Of a DNA stretch of 64,000 nucleotides, positions 24,735 through 34,293 are shown one piece after another (position 1 is the first letter of the stretch; every line of letters starts with the position of its first letter). This DNA comes from Vibrio diazotrophicus (GTDB taxonomy: Bacteria; Pseudomonadota; Gammaproteobacteria; Enterobacterales; Vibrionaceae). The notes under the pieces are model-generated. The model was given only the letters and a program-made list of their open reading frames with translations, was not told where the DNA came from and did no database searches. A program made the translations under genes and the position numbers. The stretch spans positions 1,798,001-1,862,000 of the forward strand of contig NZ_CP151842.1 of the NCBI RefSeq assembly GCF_038452265.1, written 5' to 3'.

Positions 24735-26156
24735 CTAACCGATGAATCCGATCACATTCAAAGCCGCAACCATGACAAAACTCAACAACACCCCTACGAG
24801 TCCAAGTACAACACCAACTCTTGCCATCTGGTTACTTTGCACGTAGCCAGTAGCATGAGCCAAAGCATTAGGAGGTGTACTGATCGGTAACGACATGCCC
24901 AAAGAGGCAGCAAAGGTCACCACTAAAATCAACGTAACTTCACCACCTAGTGCGCTAAGAGATGTCATTGAAGCGCCCAATGCTGCCATTATCGGCATAA
25001 GTAAGTTTGCGGTCGCAGTATGAGACATAAAGTTTGCCATTAGCAGACATAACAACGCAGCGCCAAACAACACCACGTAAGGCGAAAAATCACCGAAAGG
25101 AATGCTGTGAACAACCAGAGCGGCTAACCCTGTTTTATCTAACGCCAGCCCCAATGCGATACCACCGGATACCAGCCAGAGCACATCCCAAGATATCTTT
25201 TTCAAATCTTCTTTGTTGATGATCCCTGTTACTGAGAATACTGCGACGGGAATTAAAGCCACGGTATACGAGTTCATACCGTGTAAATCCCCCACCAACC
25301 AGAGCAATATGGTCGCGGCAAAAGTGATATACACAACCAAAGCCTTTGGTGTCTTAAGGAATTTGCCTTTAATCGTCAGCTCAATTCGTTGCTGATCAGC
25401 TTTGTATAGTGAGCAAATTAAAAACCACGACAATGCCATCATGACAACCACAAACGGCACACCAAACGCCATCCATTCACCAAAAGTAATCAGATTGTCA
25501 CCGACGAGATATTTGAGTGCTATAGCGTTAGGCGGCGTTCCGATTGGAGTTCCTATCCCGCCGATATTCGCGGCGACAGGAATACACAGAGCAAACGCTA
25601 TCCGTCCCGGGTCTTTCGGCCCAAACACAGCAATAACGGGTGCCAATATAGAAAGCATCATCGCCGTTGTTGCAGTATTAGACATAAACATCGAAAAAAC
25701 GCCCGTGATCAGCATTAAGCCAAGCATGACGTATTTAGGATTCTGACCAAATGGCTTGAGTAATACCCGAGCTAAGTTGACATCCAATCGATACTTAGTT
25801 GCCGCCATCGCCAAAAAGAAACCGCCGAGAAACAGCATAATAATTGGGCTTGCGAAGGTTGCCATAATGTCGCTGTATTTAAGCAGTTGCCCAAACTCGG
25901 GTTGCGATTCGTTTAAACGAAACAGAATAAGCCCTTTGTTTGAAAGCATCAGCAATTCAAGGACAATGATAACAACCGAAGTGGCGTAGATTGGGATGGG
26001 TTCAAACACCCACAACAGGGCAGCAAGCAAGAAGATTGCAATGACACGTTGCTGAATAAGCGTCAAACCGTCGAATGGAAAAGCCGACAACGGCATAAGC
26101 AAAATAAGTAAAGGTATTACAATTGGAATAATAAATTTTAAGTAAGGGCGTACCAT
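24735..26156 (-). CDS. DASS (SLC13) family sodium/dicarboxylate-type symporter
   Basis: 473 residues with many hydrophobic segments, the VcINDY fold. First motif SNTATTAMMLSI and NIGGIGTPIGTPPNAIAL are canonical for sodium and carboxylate binding. The second motif reads SHTATANLLMP, with His where the well-studied VcINDY has Asn, which may change substrate or cation coupling. The family imports succinate, malate, fumarate or related anions with sodium; sulfate-type members also exist. The kinase and receiver genes follow at 12 bp, suggesting an anion-responsive operon (inference). Confidence 0.9.
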   Translation of the reverse strand: MVRPYLKFIIPIVIPLLILLMPLSAFPFDGLTLIQQRVIAIFLLAALLWVFEPIPIYATSVVIIVLELLMLSNKGLILFRLNESQPEFGQLLKYSDIMATFASPIIMLFLGGFFLAMAATKYRLDVNLARVLLKPFGQNPKYVMLGLMLITGVFSMFMSNTATTAMMLSILAPVIAVFGPKDPGRIAFALCIPVAANIGGIGTPIGTPPNAIALKYLVGDNLITFGEWMAFGVPFVVVMMALSWFLICSLYKADQQRIELTIKGKFLKTPKALVVYITFAATILLWLVGDLHGMNSYTVALIPVAVFSVTGIINKEDLKKISWDVLWLVSGGIALGLALDKTGLAALVVHSIPFGDFSPYVVLFGAALLCLLMANFMSHTATANLLMPIMAALGASMTSLSALGGEVTLILVVTFAASLGMSLPISTPPNALAHATGYVQSNQMARVGVVLGLVGVLLSFVMVAALNVIGFIG

Positions 26157-26442
26157 CGATGCTCTTCCTTGCTGCTGGTTAAACCAATCTGAAAAAATGG
26201 AGTTTCAAGACCAATCACTATCTGTTCTTTATTGCCCTAAGCGATTTTCATAGCGCAAATGCTTGAAAGAAAAATGACAGGTTTTGATATGACACCAGAA
26301 TTCAAACTAACGGATACATTATGGAAGAGCGAAAACAAAAAGTTAGGAGTGAGATCAACGATTCAGTGTTCCTTCGAAACAACATGTCAAAAATGAGGGC
26401 TTAGACACAAACTCGGCCCTATAGCATCAAGATAACCGAATG
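26157..26442. other. Intergenic region upstream of the DASS gene
   Basis: About 290 bases carrying presumably the DASS-kinase-receiver promoter. No gene, repeat or recognised operator seen. Confidence 0.4.
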
Positions 26443-26474
26443 AAGAAAAAGAAAAATCCGGCCTAAGCCGGATT
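26443..26474 (-). terminator. Rho-independent terminator of the tyrR-to-DUF2947 operon
   Basis: AATCCGGC / GCCGGATT with a four-base loop followed on the minus strand by TTTTTCTTTTTC, directly after the DUF2947 stop codon. Confidence 0.93.
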
Positions 26475-26478
26475 GGGT

Positions 26479-26952
26479 TTAATCGTGGGTGCCTAATTTC
26501 ACTTTGCCATTGGTTTTAAACCACAGCGCTTCTTTGCGACGGCGACCAAGCAGAATAGGACCATCATCGTAGAATAAGAAGTTCTTCCAGTGACGTTTAA
26601 ACACGGACCATTTGGTTTCAATCACATTGTATTTTTCATAACAAAAATAGACAGTAACATCGTCTTGCCAGTCAATGTGTTCTAACACAGCTTGTGGTAG
26701 ATCTTCATCATCACTCTCCCACTCAGCCATCCAGTCTATTTCGTTCGACCAACTGTCTGCCTTGCTAGGCCAGTCTTGAGAGCTGAAACGCTCTGCATCT
26801 GGGCTCTGCGAGCTTAAGTTCTCTTTCCAATACTGAGCAGCGCGAAGTTGAGTCATAGGTTTTATCTGTGCCAAATCCTCTTCTGGAACTGGCATAGATT
26901 GATGGGTAAAAATCCATTTTCTTTGGTAATCATCCAAAGGCAAATACGACAT
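26479..26952 (-). CDS. DUF2947 family protein
   Basis: 157 residues, soluble, acidic and unusually rich in Trp (about a dozen). The opening PLDDYQRKWIFTHQSMPVP and the C-terminal KRHWKNFLFYDDGPILLGR blocks are what I recognise from DUF2947, a family found mainly in Vibrio and relatives. No function is established. It is the last gene of the minus-strand tyrR-GNAT-HD-DUF2947 run, 9 bp after the HD gene, and is followed by a strong terminator. Confidence 0.82.
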   Translation of the reverse strand: MSYLPLDDYQRKWIFTHQSMPVPEEDLAQIKPMTQLRAAQYWKENLSSQSPDAERFSSQDWPSKADSWSNEIDWMAEWESDDEDLPQAVLEHIDWQDDVTVYFCYEKYNVIETKWSVFKRHWKNFLFYDDGPILLGRRRKEALWFKTNGKVKLGTHD

Positions 26953-26961
26953 GAAATGTCC

Positions 26962-27552
26962 TTAGGCTTTGAGCCATCCATTTTCGGTGGCTTGTTCAAT
27001 CATTTGCTGCGCATATTCCCACAGCGTATGTGAACCATCGTCAATACGTCGATTCACGGTTAATGCTTGTTGGCGAGTTACGTTGTTTTCTCTCCAACCA
27101 ATCCCCTGATTGTTGAAATTCAGCATCATAGGAATCAATCTGTCGAGCGCTTTGGCAAATTTAGCATCCGCGCTCTCGGCGGCTTCGAATTCACGCCATA
27201 GAGAAAACAGCTCTTCCGCCTGATCGTCTGGTAATAAACCGAACAACCTTTCAGCAGCAGCCAGCTCTTTTTGCGCTTGCTCTTTTGAAGCTGCTGCATC
27301 ATATACAAAGGTGTCGCCAGCATCAATTTCAACCATGTCATGCATCAATAACATTTTCAGAACCCGACTAATCTCAACAGGTTCATTTGCATGCTCTTGC
27401 ATCACCAATGCCATCATAGCGACGTGCCAACTGTGCTCAGCACTGTTTTCTAGTCTATCTTCCGCACATTGAATACGAGTTCGACGCAGCACAGATTTTA
27501 GTCTGTCCAATTCCAACACCAGATTGAGTTGTTGTTGCAATCGCTGATTCAT
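26962..27552 (-). CDS. HD-domain phosphohydrolase (YfbR/HDDC2-like)
   Basis: 196 residues. Metal ligands of the HD fold are visible: His in ENSAEHSWHVAMM (residues ~37-49), HD in LLMHDMVEIDAGD (residues ~68-80), and a distal Asp in ALDRLIPMM (near residue 137). This layout matches small nucleotidases of the YfbR/HDDC2 group, which remove phosphate from deoxynucleoside monophosphates. The precise substrate is not shown. It starts one base from the end of the GNAT gene, so translation is coupled within the tyrR operon. Confidence 0.87.
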   Translation of the reverse strand: MNQRLQQQLNLVLELDRLKSVLRRTRIQCAEDRLENSAEHSWHVAMMALVMQEHANEPVEISRVLKMLLMHDMVEIDAGDTFVYDAAASKEQAQKELAAAERLFGLLPDDQAEELFSLWREFEAAESADAKFAKALDRLIPMMLNFNNQGIGWRENNVTRQQALTVNRRIDDGSHTLWEYAQQMIEQATENGWLKA

Positions 27553-27553
27553 A

Positions 27554-28135
27554 TTATTCCTCTTTCCAATGCGCGTTAATCAGTGACATCAGGTTGTGAT
27601 CTTCCCACTTACCATTAATCAGAATGTAGTCTTTGGCATGCCCTTCGTGCGAGAAACCCACACGTTCAAGAACACTTTCACTGCGTTTATTACGAGGAAT
27701 GTAAGCCGCCATAATGCGATGCATATTCTGAACAGAAAACATGTAGTTGCATGCCATTTGCAATGCACGAGTCATGGTTCCTTTGCCTTGTGCATCACAG
27801 GCAAGTGAATACCCAACATTGCAGGTGTAGATAGGAAAACGATTTAAGTTACTGAATGAAATAGTGCCAAGCATTTTATCGGTCTTGGCATCAATAATCA
27901 GCAGATAGTAGCCCAGAGAAAGTTTATGTACTTCGGTGAGTTTAAGTAACCTCTGCTGCCAGCCTTCTGCAGTAAAGAAGGCTTCTTCACGCGCAGGGTC
28001 CCATGGCTTTAGGTGTTCTCGGTTCTCTTTGAAGTATTGGGCAATGCGCTCAGCATCACTGAACTGAGCGGTAACCAGTAGTATTTCGCCATCCGTTTCA
28101 TAGACTGACGTTGGCGTGCTGTTCGATTCAATCAA
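27554..28135 (-). CDS. GNAT acetyltransferase, RimJ/RimL type
   Basis: 193 residues. The N-terminus carries the RimJ/RimL-like ENREHLKPWDP block, the acetyl-CoA loop appears as CDAQGKGTMTRALQMACNYMF near residue 117, and RIMAAYIPRNKRSESVLERVGF near residue 142 is the second conserved motif. Members acetylate protein N-termini (RimJ acts on ribosomal protein S5) or small molecules; the substrate here is undetermined. It overlaps the end of tyrR by 4 bp, so the two are translationally coupled. Confidence 0.88.
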   Translation of the reverse strand: MIESNSTPTSVYETDGEILLVTAQFSDAERIAQYFKENREHLKPWDPAREEAFFTAEGWQQRLLKLTEVHKLSLGYYLLIIDAKTDKMLGTISFSNLNRFPIYTCNVGYSLACDAQGKGTMTRALQMACNYMFSVQNMHRIMAAYIPRNKRSESVLERVGFSHEGHAKDYILINGKWEDHNLMSLINAHWKEE

Positions 28136-29691
28136 CGTTTCTTAATTCCATAATCTCGAAGCTTGTTGGCAACAGAGGTGTGTGAGACATCTAGGCGCTT
28201 AGCCAGTTTGCGGCTTGAAGGGAAAGACTGATACAAACGGTCAAGCACTTGAGCTTCGTAATCTTTCATGATGTCGTCCAGTGAGCCATCAAGATTAATA
28301 TTGGTGACACCCACATTATTGCTTTCCAACTGTGGCAGATGGAAAAGTTCAGCAGTAAGCACATCATCTTGCAACTCAGTAAGTGCACGTAAAACCATAT
28401 TATCTAGCTGACGAATATTGCCCGGCCATTGATACAAAGCCAGTTGATCGAGCAAACCTTCGTCCAGTTTCGGCTTAGCCATACCAAGTTTTGCAGTGTG
28501 CTTGGAAATAAACAATTCCAACAGAGGCTGAACATCACTAGGACGCTCTCGTAACGGTGGAATAGTCAATGTCAGTACATTGAGACGGTAGAAAAGGTCT
28601 TCGCGGAACTTGCCGGATTCTGCCAACTCAGCCAGCTTATAACGTGTAGAAGCAATCACACGCACATTGACATGGATTTCGTGTTCTTCACCAACGCGGC
28701 GGAAAGTGCCATCTTGCAAGAAACGTAGCAGCTTAATTTGCAGATGAGGACTCATTTCACCGATTTCATCCAGCAGTACTGTGCCACCATTGGCTTGTTC
28801 AAAGATACCTTTATGACCTTGCTCATGGTTGAACGAACCCGGAGCATGACCAAACAACTCAGTCTCAGCCACATCATCAGGCATAGACGCACAGCTTAAA
28901 ACTAAGAATGGATGATCAGCACGGTCTGAACGATTATGACAAGCCCGGGCAAGCATCTCTTTACCTGTCCCCGTATCCCCTTCAATCAACAATGGTTGAT
29001 CGAGCATCGCAAGTTTTTTTGCTTGCGTGATAAGTGCCTTATGGCGATTCGAAATACCGACAAAGTGCTCGAAACCAAGGTTGTTATGCAGAGACAGCTG
29101 AGTTTCAGTTGCAACACCGGTGACTCGAGGGCGAATGATCATCATAGCGCTGGCAAAGGTAGATTCTTTGGATTCGCCAGTGATGTACACAGGCATCATT
29201 TCCATTAAGTAATCCAGACCATCCAACACGATCTCCTCGCGCAGACGAGACTTGCTGCCTTCTATCCAACGCTGGAAATTGAAACTTGGTAACAGCGTTG
29301 AGATGTGTACACCATTCATATCGCCATTGTCTTTGTTAAACAGAGACAATGCAGAATGGTTAGCCATATCGACAGAGCCCTTCAGGTCAATCGATAGCAC
29401 CGCATCAGGCAAATTGTTCAATAAGGAAATCAGTTCCGTATTGTGCCTTTCCATTGGCATAAACTGAATTTTACGTACGTCTTTAACACCGGAAATTCTA
29501 CGAATTTCAGCCATTAACTCACTGAAAGTTTCAAAATCAATGTCTGGACAGTTTAAGTAAATGATTCCGGAAATATCGATTTCGATACCACGTAAATCGA
29601 TATTTTTAGAGGCGAGTATGTCGAGGAGTTCTCGAGTCAGACCAAGTCTATCTTCGCAAAATACTTCAAGGCGCACAGAATGATTTCCCAA
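28132..29691 (-). CDS. tyrR: Aromatic amino-acid regulator TyrR
   Basis: 519 residues. Domains in order: N-terminal ACT domain (MGNHSVRLEVFCEDRLGLTRELLD), PAS domain (LISLLNNLPDAVLSIDLKG near residue 88), AAA+ sigma54-activator-like core (Walker A EGDTGTGKEMLA near residue 237, Walker B GGTVLLDEIGEM), and C-terminal helix-turn-helix (SSRKLAKRLDVSHTSVANKL). The GAFTGA loop appears altered to APGSFNH, as known for TyrR, which does not activate sigma54. It controls aromatic amino-acid synthesis and transport with Tyr, Phe or Trp as effectors. The GNAT, HD and DUF2947 genes follow without spacing. Confidence 0.94.
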   Translation of the reverse strand: MGNHSVRLEVFCEDRLGLTRELLDILASKNIDLRGIEIDISGIIYLNCPDIDFETFSELMAEIRRISGVKDVRKIQFMPMERHNTELISLLNNLPDAVLSIDLKGSVDMANHSALSLFNKDNGDMNGVHISTLLPSFNFQRWIEGSKSRLREEIVLDGLDYLMEMMPVYITGESKESTFASAMMIIRPRVTGVATETQLSLHNNLGFEHFVGISNRHKALITQAKKLAMLDQPLLIEGDTGTGKEMLARACHNRSDRADHPFLVLSCASMPDDVAETELFGHAPGSFNHEQGHKGIFEQANGGTVLLDEIGEMSPHLQIKLLRFLQDGTFRRVGEEHEIHVNVRVIASTRYKLAELAESGKFREDLFYRLNVLTLTIPPLRERPSDVQPLLELFISKHTAKLGMAKPKLDEGLLDQLALYQWPGNIRQLDNMVLRALTELQDDVLTAELFHLPQLESNNVGVTNINLDGSLDDIMKDYEAQVLDRLYQSFPSSRKLAKRLDVSHTSVANKLRDYGIKKR

Positions 29692-29778
29692 TAAGAAAGT
29701 GTCACGAAAAGTTGACAGTAGTTTCTATCAAGGGCTGAAATGCGTCAAGTAATCTGTGTGCCTGTCGCGAGTTTTCTC

Positions 29779-30801
29779 TTATTTCACGGTCAACGCGGTG
29801 ACTTTCGTAACGATTTGTTTGCGTATTGCGCTCAATTTTACAGCGCGATCCTTATGCCATGGTAACGGACGTAACAATGTCATTGCTTTTAAACCTAAAC
29901 GTGCCGTTAAGATACCCACACCGATACCCTGTCCTGCACGCGCCGACACTTTGCCCGCTAAATCCATAGAAAGCAGATCCATACTGGCATCGATCACCAG
30001 TTCGCTTGCCCCTGCTGCGGCCATGTTAACCAATACAGATTTAAACAGTTTCAATCGTGACCAATACCCAAGCTCAACACCATACAACTGCGCAAGTTGA
30101 TCAATCATGGTGAAGTTGCGCCAAGCCACCAGCAACATATCTGCAATCGCTAACGGACTTATCGCCACTAATGCAGCCGCTTCGGTTGAGAACTTAGACA
30201 CAAGCTGAGTGGCTTTTTTATCTTGTTCGCTCACCACCATAGCATCATACATATCTAATATTTCAGCATCGCTGTAACTGTCACTAACGCTGTTTTTCCA
30301 GCGTTCATAAGCAGGCGAAGTAGGCAGCACTCCACCTTGTTTTGCCAATGACTCGCAAAACGCTTCACCCTGCCCAACCACGTCTTTGGTCATTAACGCT
30401 TCCGCTTGTTCCTGAGTTGAAAAATGATTTCTCAACTTGCGGAGTTTCCAAAGCTCTCGACCTATCGCTCCCAGCCCTAGCGATGCGAGCGTTGCGATAA
30501 ATCCTGTCCAGCCAAGGCTTAACCAATCTGACGTTTGAACCGCCTGAATCACTGAGTCTATCGCCTGCCAAGTAACTAGACCACCAAAGCCTAATAATAA
30601 GCCGGAAGCCAACCAGCGACGACCTCGCTTAGGTCGGATAATTTGTTCTAGTTGCGTTTCAATATTGCTTTCTTCAATCTCAGCGACTGAAGGGACGAAC
30701 TTCTCTTGTTCGGAAAACTGCTTTTGCGCAGTAAGTTCGACTTTGTCATTTTCTTTGTCTAACGACTGAGTGAAGACTTGTTTGGCTTTTAAATCGCTCA
30801 T
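29779..30801 (-). CDS. ycjF: YcjF-family membrane protein (DUF697, TIGR01620)
   Basis: 340 residues. A polar N-terminal ~95 residues with the basic [14 protein letters not shown] stretch precede two membrane helices (residues ~84-105 and 113-135); the DUF697 region occupies the C-terminal half ([19 protein letters not shown] near residue 212). YcjF always accompanies YcjX, and in enterics both belong to the phage-shock regulon. It overlaps the ycjX end by 4 bp, so they are cotranscribed. Psp genes themselves are not in this window. Molecular function is unknown. Confidence 0.9.
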   Translation of the reverse strand: MSDLKAKQVFTQSLDKENDKVELTAQKQFSEQEKFVPSVAEIEESNIETQLEQIIRPKRGRRWLASGLLLGFGGLVTWQAIDSVIQAVQTSDWLSLGWTGFIATLASLGLGAIGRELWKLRKLRNHFSTQEQAEALMTKDVVGQGEAFCESLAKQGGVLPTSPAYERWKNSVSDSYSDAEILDMYDAMVVSEQDKKATQLVSKFSTEAAALVAISPLAIADMLLVAWRNFTMIDQLAQLYGVELGYWSRLKLFKSVLVNMAAAGASELVIDASMDLLSMDLAGKVSARAGQGIGVGILTARLGLKAMTLLRPLPWHKDRAVKLSAIRKQIVTKVTALTVK

Positions 30802-32177
30802 TGCAGCTTATCTCCAATCAAAGTATCCAACGCTTTGTCTACGCGAATATGCTGACAAGGCTCATCATGATTCATGCTCGCAGGTCGGAACGAAGTGAAA
30901 TCGAAACGGCTCTTTTGCCAAAAATCAGGATTTGGCAACTTGTTAGGCACTTCTCCCGGATACAAAGTGAGCGACTCTCCCGCTTCAGTCAAACCCTGAA
31001 TAGCCGGAACTCTGCCTTCACTGGTATCAATATGACCGGATTTAGTTGCGCGAACTGAGGCCATGCTAATGCAGCTCATCTCAATGTTTTCATACGCCGC
31101 TGACTGCCAAGCAGGATGAATCATCTGCTGAAGCAGCGACACTAGGTTCCCATATTGATCGGGGGTTATGTGGTCTGCTTTGGTGGCCGCAAACAACACT
31201 TTATCGATCTTGGGAGAAAAGATGCGTTTCAATAAGCCATTTCTGCCATAACGGAAGCTATGCATAATTTGTTCAAGCGCGCTGCGCATATCCATAAAGG
31301 ATTCGTGACCATCATTCAGCGGGGAAAGACAGTCGACCAGCACGATTTGACGATCAAATGTTGAGAAATGGTGTTTGTAGAAGGCTTTAATAACCTTGTT
31401 CTGATATTCCTCATAACGCTTTTTAAGCAGAGATAAAACACTGTGTTTACCGGTCTTGGTCACAGCTTCAATATTTCGGCACGGGAAGAATTGCAGTACA
31501 GGAGCCCCTTCCAGCTCTCCAGGTAAGACAAATCTTCCTGGCTGAACCCAATGCAACCCAGACTCCTTACATTTGTGAAGATAGTCTGTATAAAGCGAAG
31601 CAATGTGCGCGAGTGTTTTTTCATTCGCTTCTTCATTTAAATCGACTTTGTCTAGCTCTTCAAGCCAAGGTTTCGCCAGTTCGGCTCTAACGCCATGCAT
31701 GGCATTGAATTGCTGTGCAGACCACGTAGTAAAATCCAGCTCAAGCATCGGCAAATCAAGCAGCCACTCACCCGGATAATCGATAATATCCAGATACAGA
31801 GTCGATGTACTGCTCAGTAACTTTTTGGTCCGCTTCTTAGTTTTGTACTTGATAGCTAAACGAATTTCACTCACATCGCGAGTTGGAACCGGCCACTCTG
31901 GTGGCATAGAGTGCAGTTGCGCCATTGCTTCGTCATAACCAAAACGCGGCACCATTAGGTTGGTTTGTGGGACACGTTTCGCGCCGATAATTCGCTTATC
32001 TCGCGCTGCGGCAAGCAGTGGCAAATTATCATGTGTGGACGTATGCAGCAGTTGATTCACCAACGACGTAATAAATGCGGTTTTGCCTGCACGGGATAGC
32101 CCCGTCACGGCTAATCTCACATGGGCATCTAAACCACGATTAATTAAGTCATTCACTTCTTGGCGAATTCGCTTCAT
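30798..32177 (-). CDS. ycjX: YcjX-family P-loop protein (DUF463)
   Basis: 459 residues. Walker A is [14 protein letters not shown] near residue 26, and the second nucleotide-binding motif DIIDYPGEW near residue 129 resembles the switch II DxxG of GTPases. The family is described as a stress-associated GTPase-like protein of the phage-shock response, with YcjF as membrane partner. The region 297-330 ([15 protein letters not shown]) contains TKAD, a TKxD-like guanine-specificity motif. It leads the ycjX-ycjF pair; a terminator of the upstream small gene lies 62 bp before it. Confidence 0.92.
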   Translation of the reverse strand: MKRIRQEVNDLINRGLDAHVRLAVTGLSRAGKTAFITSLVNQLLHTSTHDNLPLLAAARDKRIIGAKRVPQTNLMVPRFGYDEAMAQLHSMPPEWPVPTRDVSEIRLAIKYKTKKRTKKLLSSTSTLYLDIIDYPGEWLLDLPMLELDFTTWSAQQFNAMHGVRAELAKPWLEELDKVDLNEEANEKTLAHIASLYTDYLHKCKESGLHWVQPGRFVLPGELEGAPVLQFFPCRNIEAVTKTGKHSVLSLLKKRYEEYQNKVIKAFYKHHFSTFDRQIVLVDCLSPLNDGHESFMDMRSALEQIMHSFRYGRNGLLKRIFSPKIDKVLFAATKADHITPDQYGNLVSLLQQMIHPAWQSAAYENIEMSCISMASVRATKSGHIDTSEGRVPAIQGLTEAGESLTLYPGEVPNKLPNPDFWQKSRFDFTSFRPASMNHDEPCQHIRVDKALDTLIGDKLQ

Positions 32178-32237
32178 TGACAGTCTCCCAGAAAATCTTT
32201 AGCGCATCATGACGTTGTTAATCTTAATACGAGATGA

Positions 32238-32269
32238 ATAAAAAAGCCCCTGAATAAAATCAGAGGCTT
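32238..32269 (-). terminator. Rho-independent terminator after the small membrane-protein gene
   Basis: On the minus strand AAGCCTCTGA pairs with TCAGGGGCTT (one G-T pair) and TTTTTTATTC follows, 20 bases after the stop at 32289. Confidence 0.88.
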
Positions 32270-32288
32270 AGTATTCGTTTTTAAACGG

Positions 32289-32477
32289 TTAATCTTCTTC
32301 AATCAGCTTGTAGATAACAAACAGTGCGATTTCCAACATCACGAACAGCACGCAGGTAATCGTTACGTACTTATCATCAAAGATACTGATCCCATGAAGA
32401 ATAAGGTCGTAGCCTACAAAAGCACCGATAACCACGGCTATGAGGATCTGAAGAATTTTTATAAAGCGAGGCATCAT
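32289..32477 (-). CDS. Small two-helix membrane protein
   Basis: 62 residues from the ATG at 32477, chosen because GGAGA lies five bases upstream; an upstream TTG at 32495 would add six residues. Two hydrophobic segments (residues ~4-24 and 35-56) are joined by a polar turn (HGISIFDDKY), with an acidic C-terminus (LIEED). I do not recognise a family. Its own terminator separates it from ycjX, so it seems monocistronic. Confidence 0.7.
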   Translation of the reverse strand: MMPRFIKILQILIAVVIGAFVGYDLILHGISIFDDKYVTITCVLFVMLEIALFVIYKLIEED

Positions 32478-32535
32478 GCTCTCCTGACGTTTCAATAAGT
32501 TAACAAGCCAATAATTATTAAAGCATTATATAGAC

Positions 32536-32563
32536 AAAAAGTGCCGCTTTCGCCGCACTTTTT
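32536..32563 (-). terminator. Rho-independent terminator of fumA
   Basis: AAAAAGTGC / GCACTTTTT arms with a further GC pair inside; on the minus strand the T run follows the GC-rich core, 35 bases after the fumA stop. Confidence 0.8.
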
Positions 32564-32597
32564 GTGATTTATTGGTCAATATTATCTTTATTAAGAA

Positions 32598-34115
32598 TTA
32601 CTTGGCAGCTTCAGCGATTTTTACGCGCCAAGTATCCGGACCAGTTTGGTGTGCATTTGTACCTGTAGAATCAACTGCAACAGTTACTGGCATATCTTCC
32701 ACTTCGAACTCGTAGATCGCTTCCATTCCTAAGTCTTCAAAAGCAACCACACGAGCTTTCTTGATCGCTTTAGCAACAAGGTAAGCTGCGCCACCCACTG
32801 CCATCAGATAAACCGCTTTGTGTTTCTTGATTGATTCAACCGTTGCAGCGCCACGCTCTGCTTTACCAATCATGCCCATAATGCCCACTTCTTCCAGCAT
32901 CATGTCAGTAAATTTATCCATACGCGTTGAGGTTGTTGGGCCAGCAGGACCAACCGCTTCATCACCCACAGCATCAACAGGGCCGACGTAGTAGATAAAC
33001 TTGTCTTTTAGATCGACACCTTCAGGTAACTTCTCACCATTTTGCAGCATGGTTTGGATACGCTTATGCGCAGCATCACGACCTGTAAGGATCTTGCCTG
33101 AAAGCAGTACCGTTTCACCCGTTCTCCAAGACTGAACTTCTTCTGCCGTCACCGTATCTAGGTTAACTCGGCGAGTATTCGAACCTGCTTCCCACGTGAT
33201 TTGTGGCCAATCTTCTAGCTTCGGTGGCGTTAGCTCCGCTGGGCCTGAACCGTCCAAGGTGAAATGTACGTGACGCGTTGCAGCACAGTTTGGAATCAAA
33301 CACACTGGTTTAGAAGCTGCGTGTGTCGGCGCTGTTTTGATTTTAACGTCAACAACGGTTGTTAAACCGCCAAGACCTTGAGCACCGATACCTAATTTAT
33401 TTACACGGTTGAAGATATCAATACGCAGTTCTTCTTCCGCATTTTGAGGGCCACGAGCAATCAGCTCATGAATATCGATATGTTCCATCAAGGATTCTTT
33501 TGCCAGTACTGCCGCTTTCTCAGCCGTACCGCCGATACCAATACCTAGCATACCCGGAGGACACCAGCCAGCGCCCATTGTTGGCAATGTTTTCTCTACC
33601 CATTCTGCAATATCGTCAGACGGGTTAAGCATTACCATCTTAGTTTTGTTTTCACTACCGCCGCCTTTAGCCGCGATTTGAATTTCAACTTTATTACCCG
33701 GAACCATATTGATATGTACAACCGCTGGCGTGTTGTCTTTGGTGTTAATACGTTTACCAGCAGGATCCATCAAAACAGATGCACGTAGTGGGTTGTCCGG
33801 ATTGGTGTATGCCTGACGAACACCTTCGTCCACCATTTGCTGAACCGTCATATCAGTAGAGTCCCACTGAACAGCCATACCAATGTTAACAAAGCAAGTT
33901 ACGATACCTGTGTCTTGACAGATAGGACGGTGGCCTTCTGCTGACATGCGAGAGTTAATCAAGATTTGCGCGATAGCATCTTTCGCAGCTTGGCTTTCTT
34001 CTTTGTTGTAGGCTTCTTCTAGGGCTTTGACAAAATCTAGCGGGTGATAGTAAGAAATGTATTGTAGAGCATCAGCTACACTACTGATTACGTCTTGTTG
34101 TCGAATTACCGTCAT
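32598..34115 (-). CDS. fumA: Class I fumarate hydratase (iron-sulfur dependent)
   Basis: 505 residues. The N-terminal domain contains GHRPICQDTGIVTCFVNIG near residue 60 and GAGWCPPGMLGIGIGG near residue 180; a third candidate cluster cysteine lies in SKPVCLIPNC near residue 275. The C-terminal domain has PAGPTTSTRMD and LMAVGGAAYLVAKAI. This is the 4Fe-4S class, unrelated to FumC, that hydrates fumarate to malate in the TCA cycle and is oxygen-sensitive. The length is slightly below the 548 of E. coli FumA. Divergent from pabB across 178 bp. Confidence 0.94.
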   Translation of the reverse strand: MTVIRQQDVISSVADALQYISYYHPLDFVKALEEAYNKEESQAAKDAIAQILINSRMSAEGHRPICQDTGIVTCFVNIGMAVQWDSTDMTVQQMVDEGVRQAYTNPDNPLRASVLMDPAGKRINTKDNTPAVVHINMVPGNKVEIQIAAKGGGSENKTKMVMLNPSDDIAEWVEKTLPTMGAGWCPPGMLGIGIGGTAEKAAVLAKESLMEHIDIHELIARGPQNAEEELRIDIFNRVNKLGIGAQGLGGLTTVVDVKIKTAPTHAASKPVCLIPNCAATRHVHFTLDGSGPAELTPPKLEDWPQITWEAGSNTRRVNLDTVTAEEVQSWRTGETVLLSGKILTGRDAAHKRIQTMLQNGEKLPEGVDLKDKFIYYVGPVDAVGDEAVGPAGPTTSTRMDKFTDMMLEEVGIMGMIGKAERGAATVESIKKHKAVYLMAVGGAAYLVAKAIKKARVVAFEDLGMEAIYEFEVEDMPVTVAVDSTGTNAHQTGPDTWRVKIAEAAK

Positions 34116-34293
34116 TGCTTGCCTCTTTTATTGTTATGCTTCCTTGAGCTTTTAAAGAGCTTACCTTTGAATCAGAAAATTGCATGGAATTGGTGAGCCC
34201 ATCAAGTGGCTTTATGATACTCTTGCTTTCCTCAACGCGCCATTCGGTGAACGGTCTCTTTGTCACAAATTACTAAAATGACAATTTATTAAA

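Noticed and set aside
25402..25746. 114-codon open frame antisense to the DASS gene
   Set aside because: Fully covered by a canonical carrier gene; composition mirrors antisense of membrane-protein codons.
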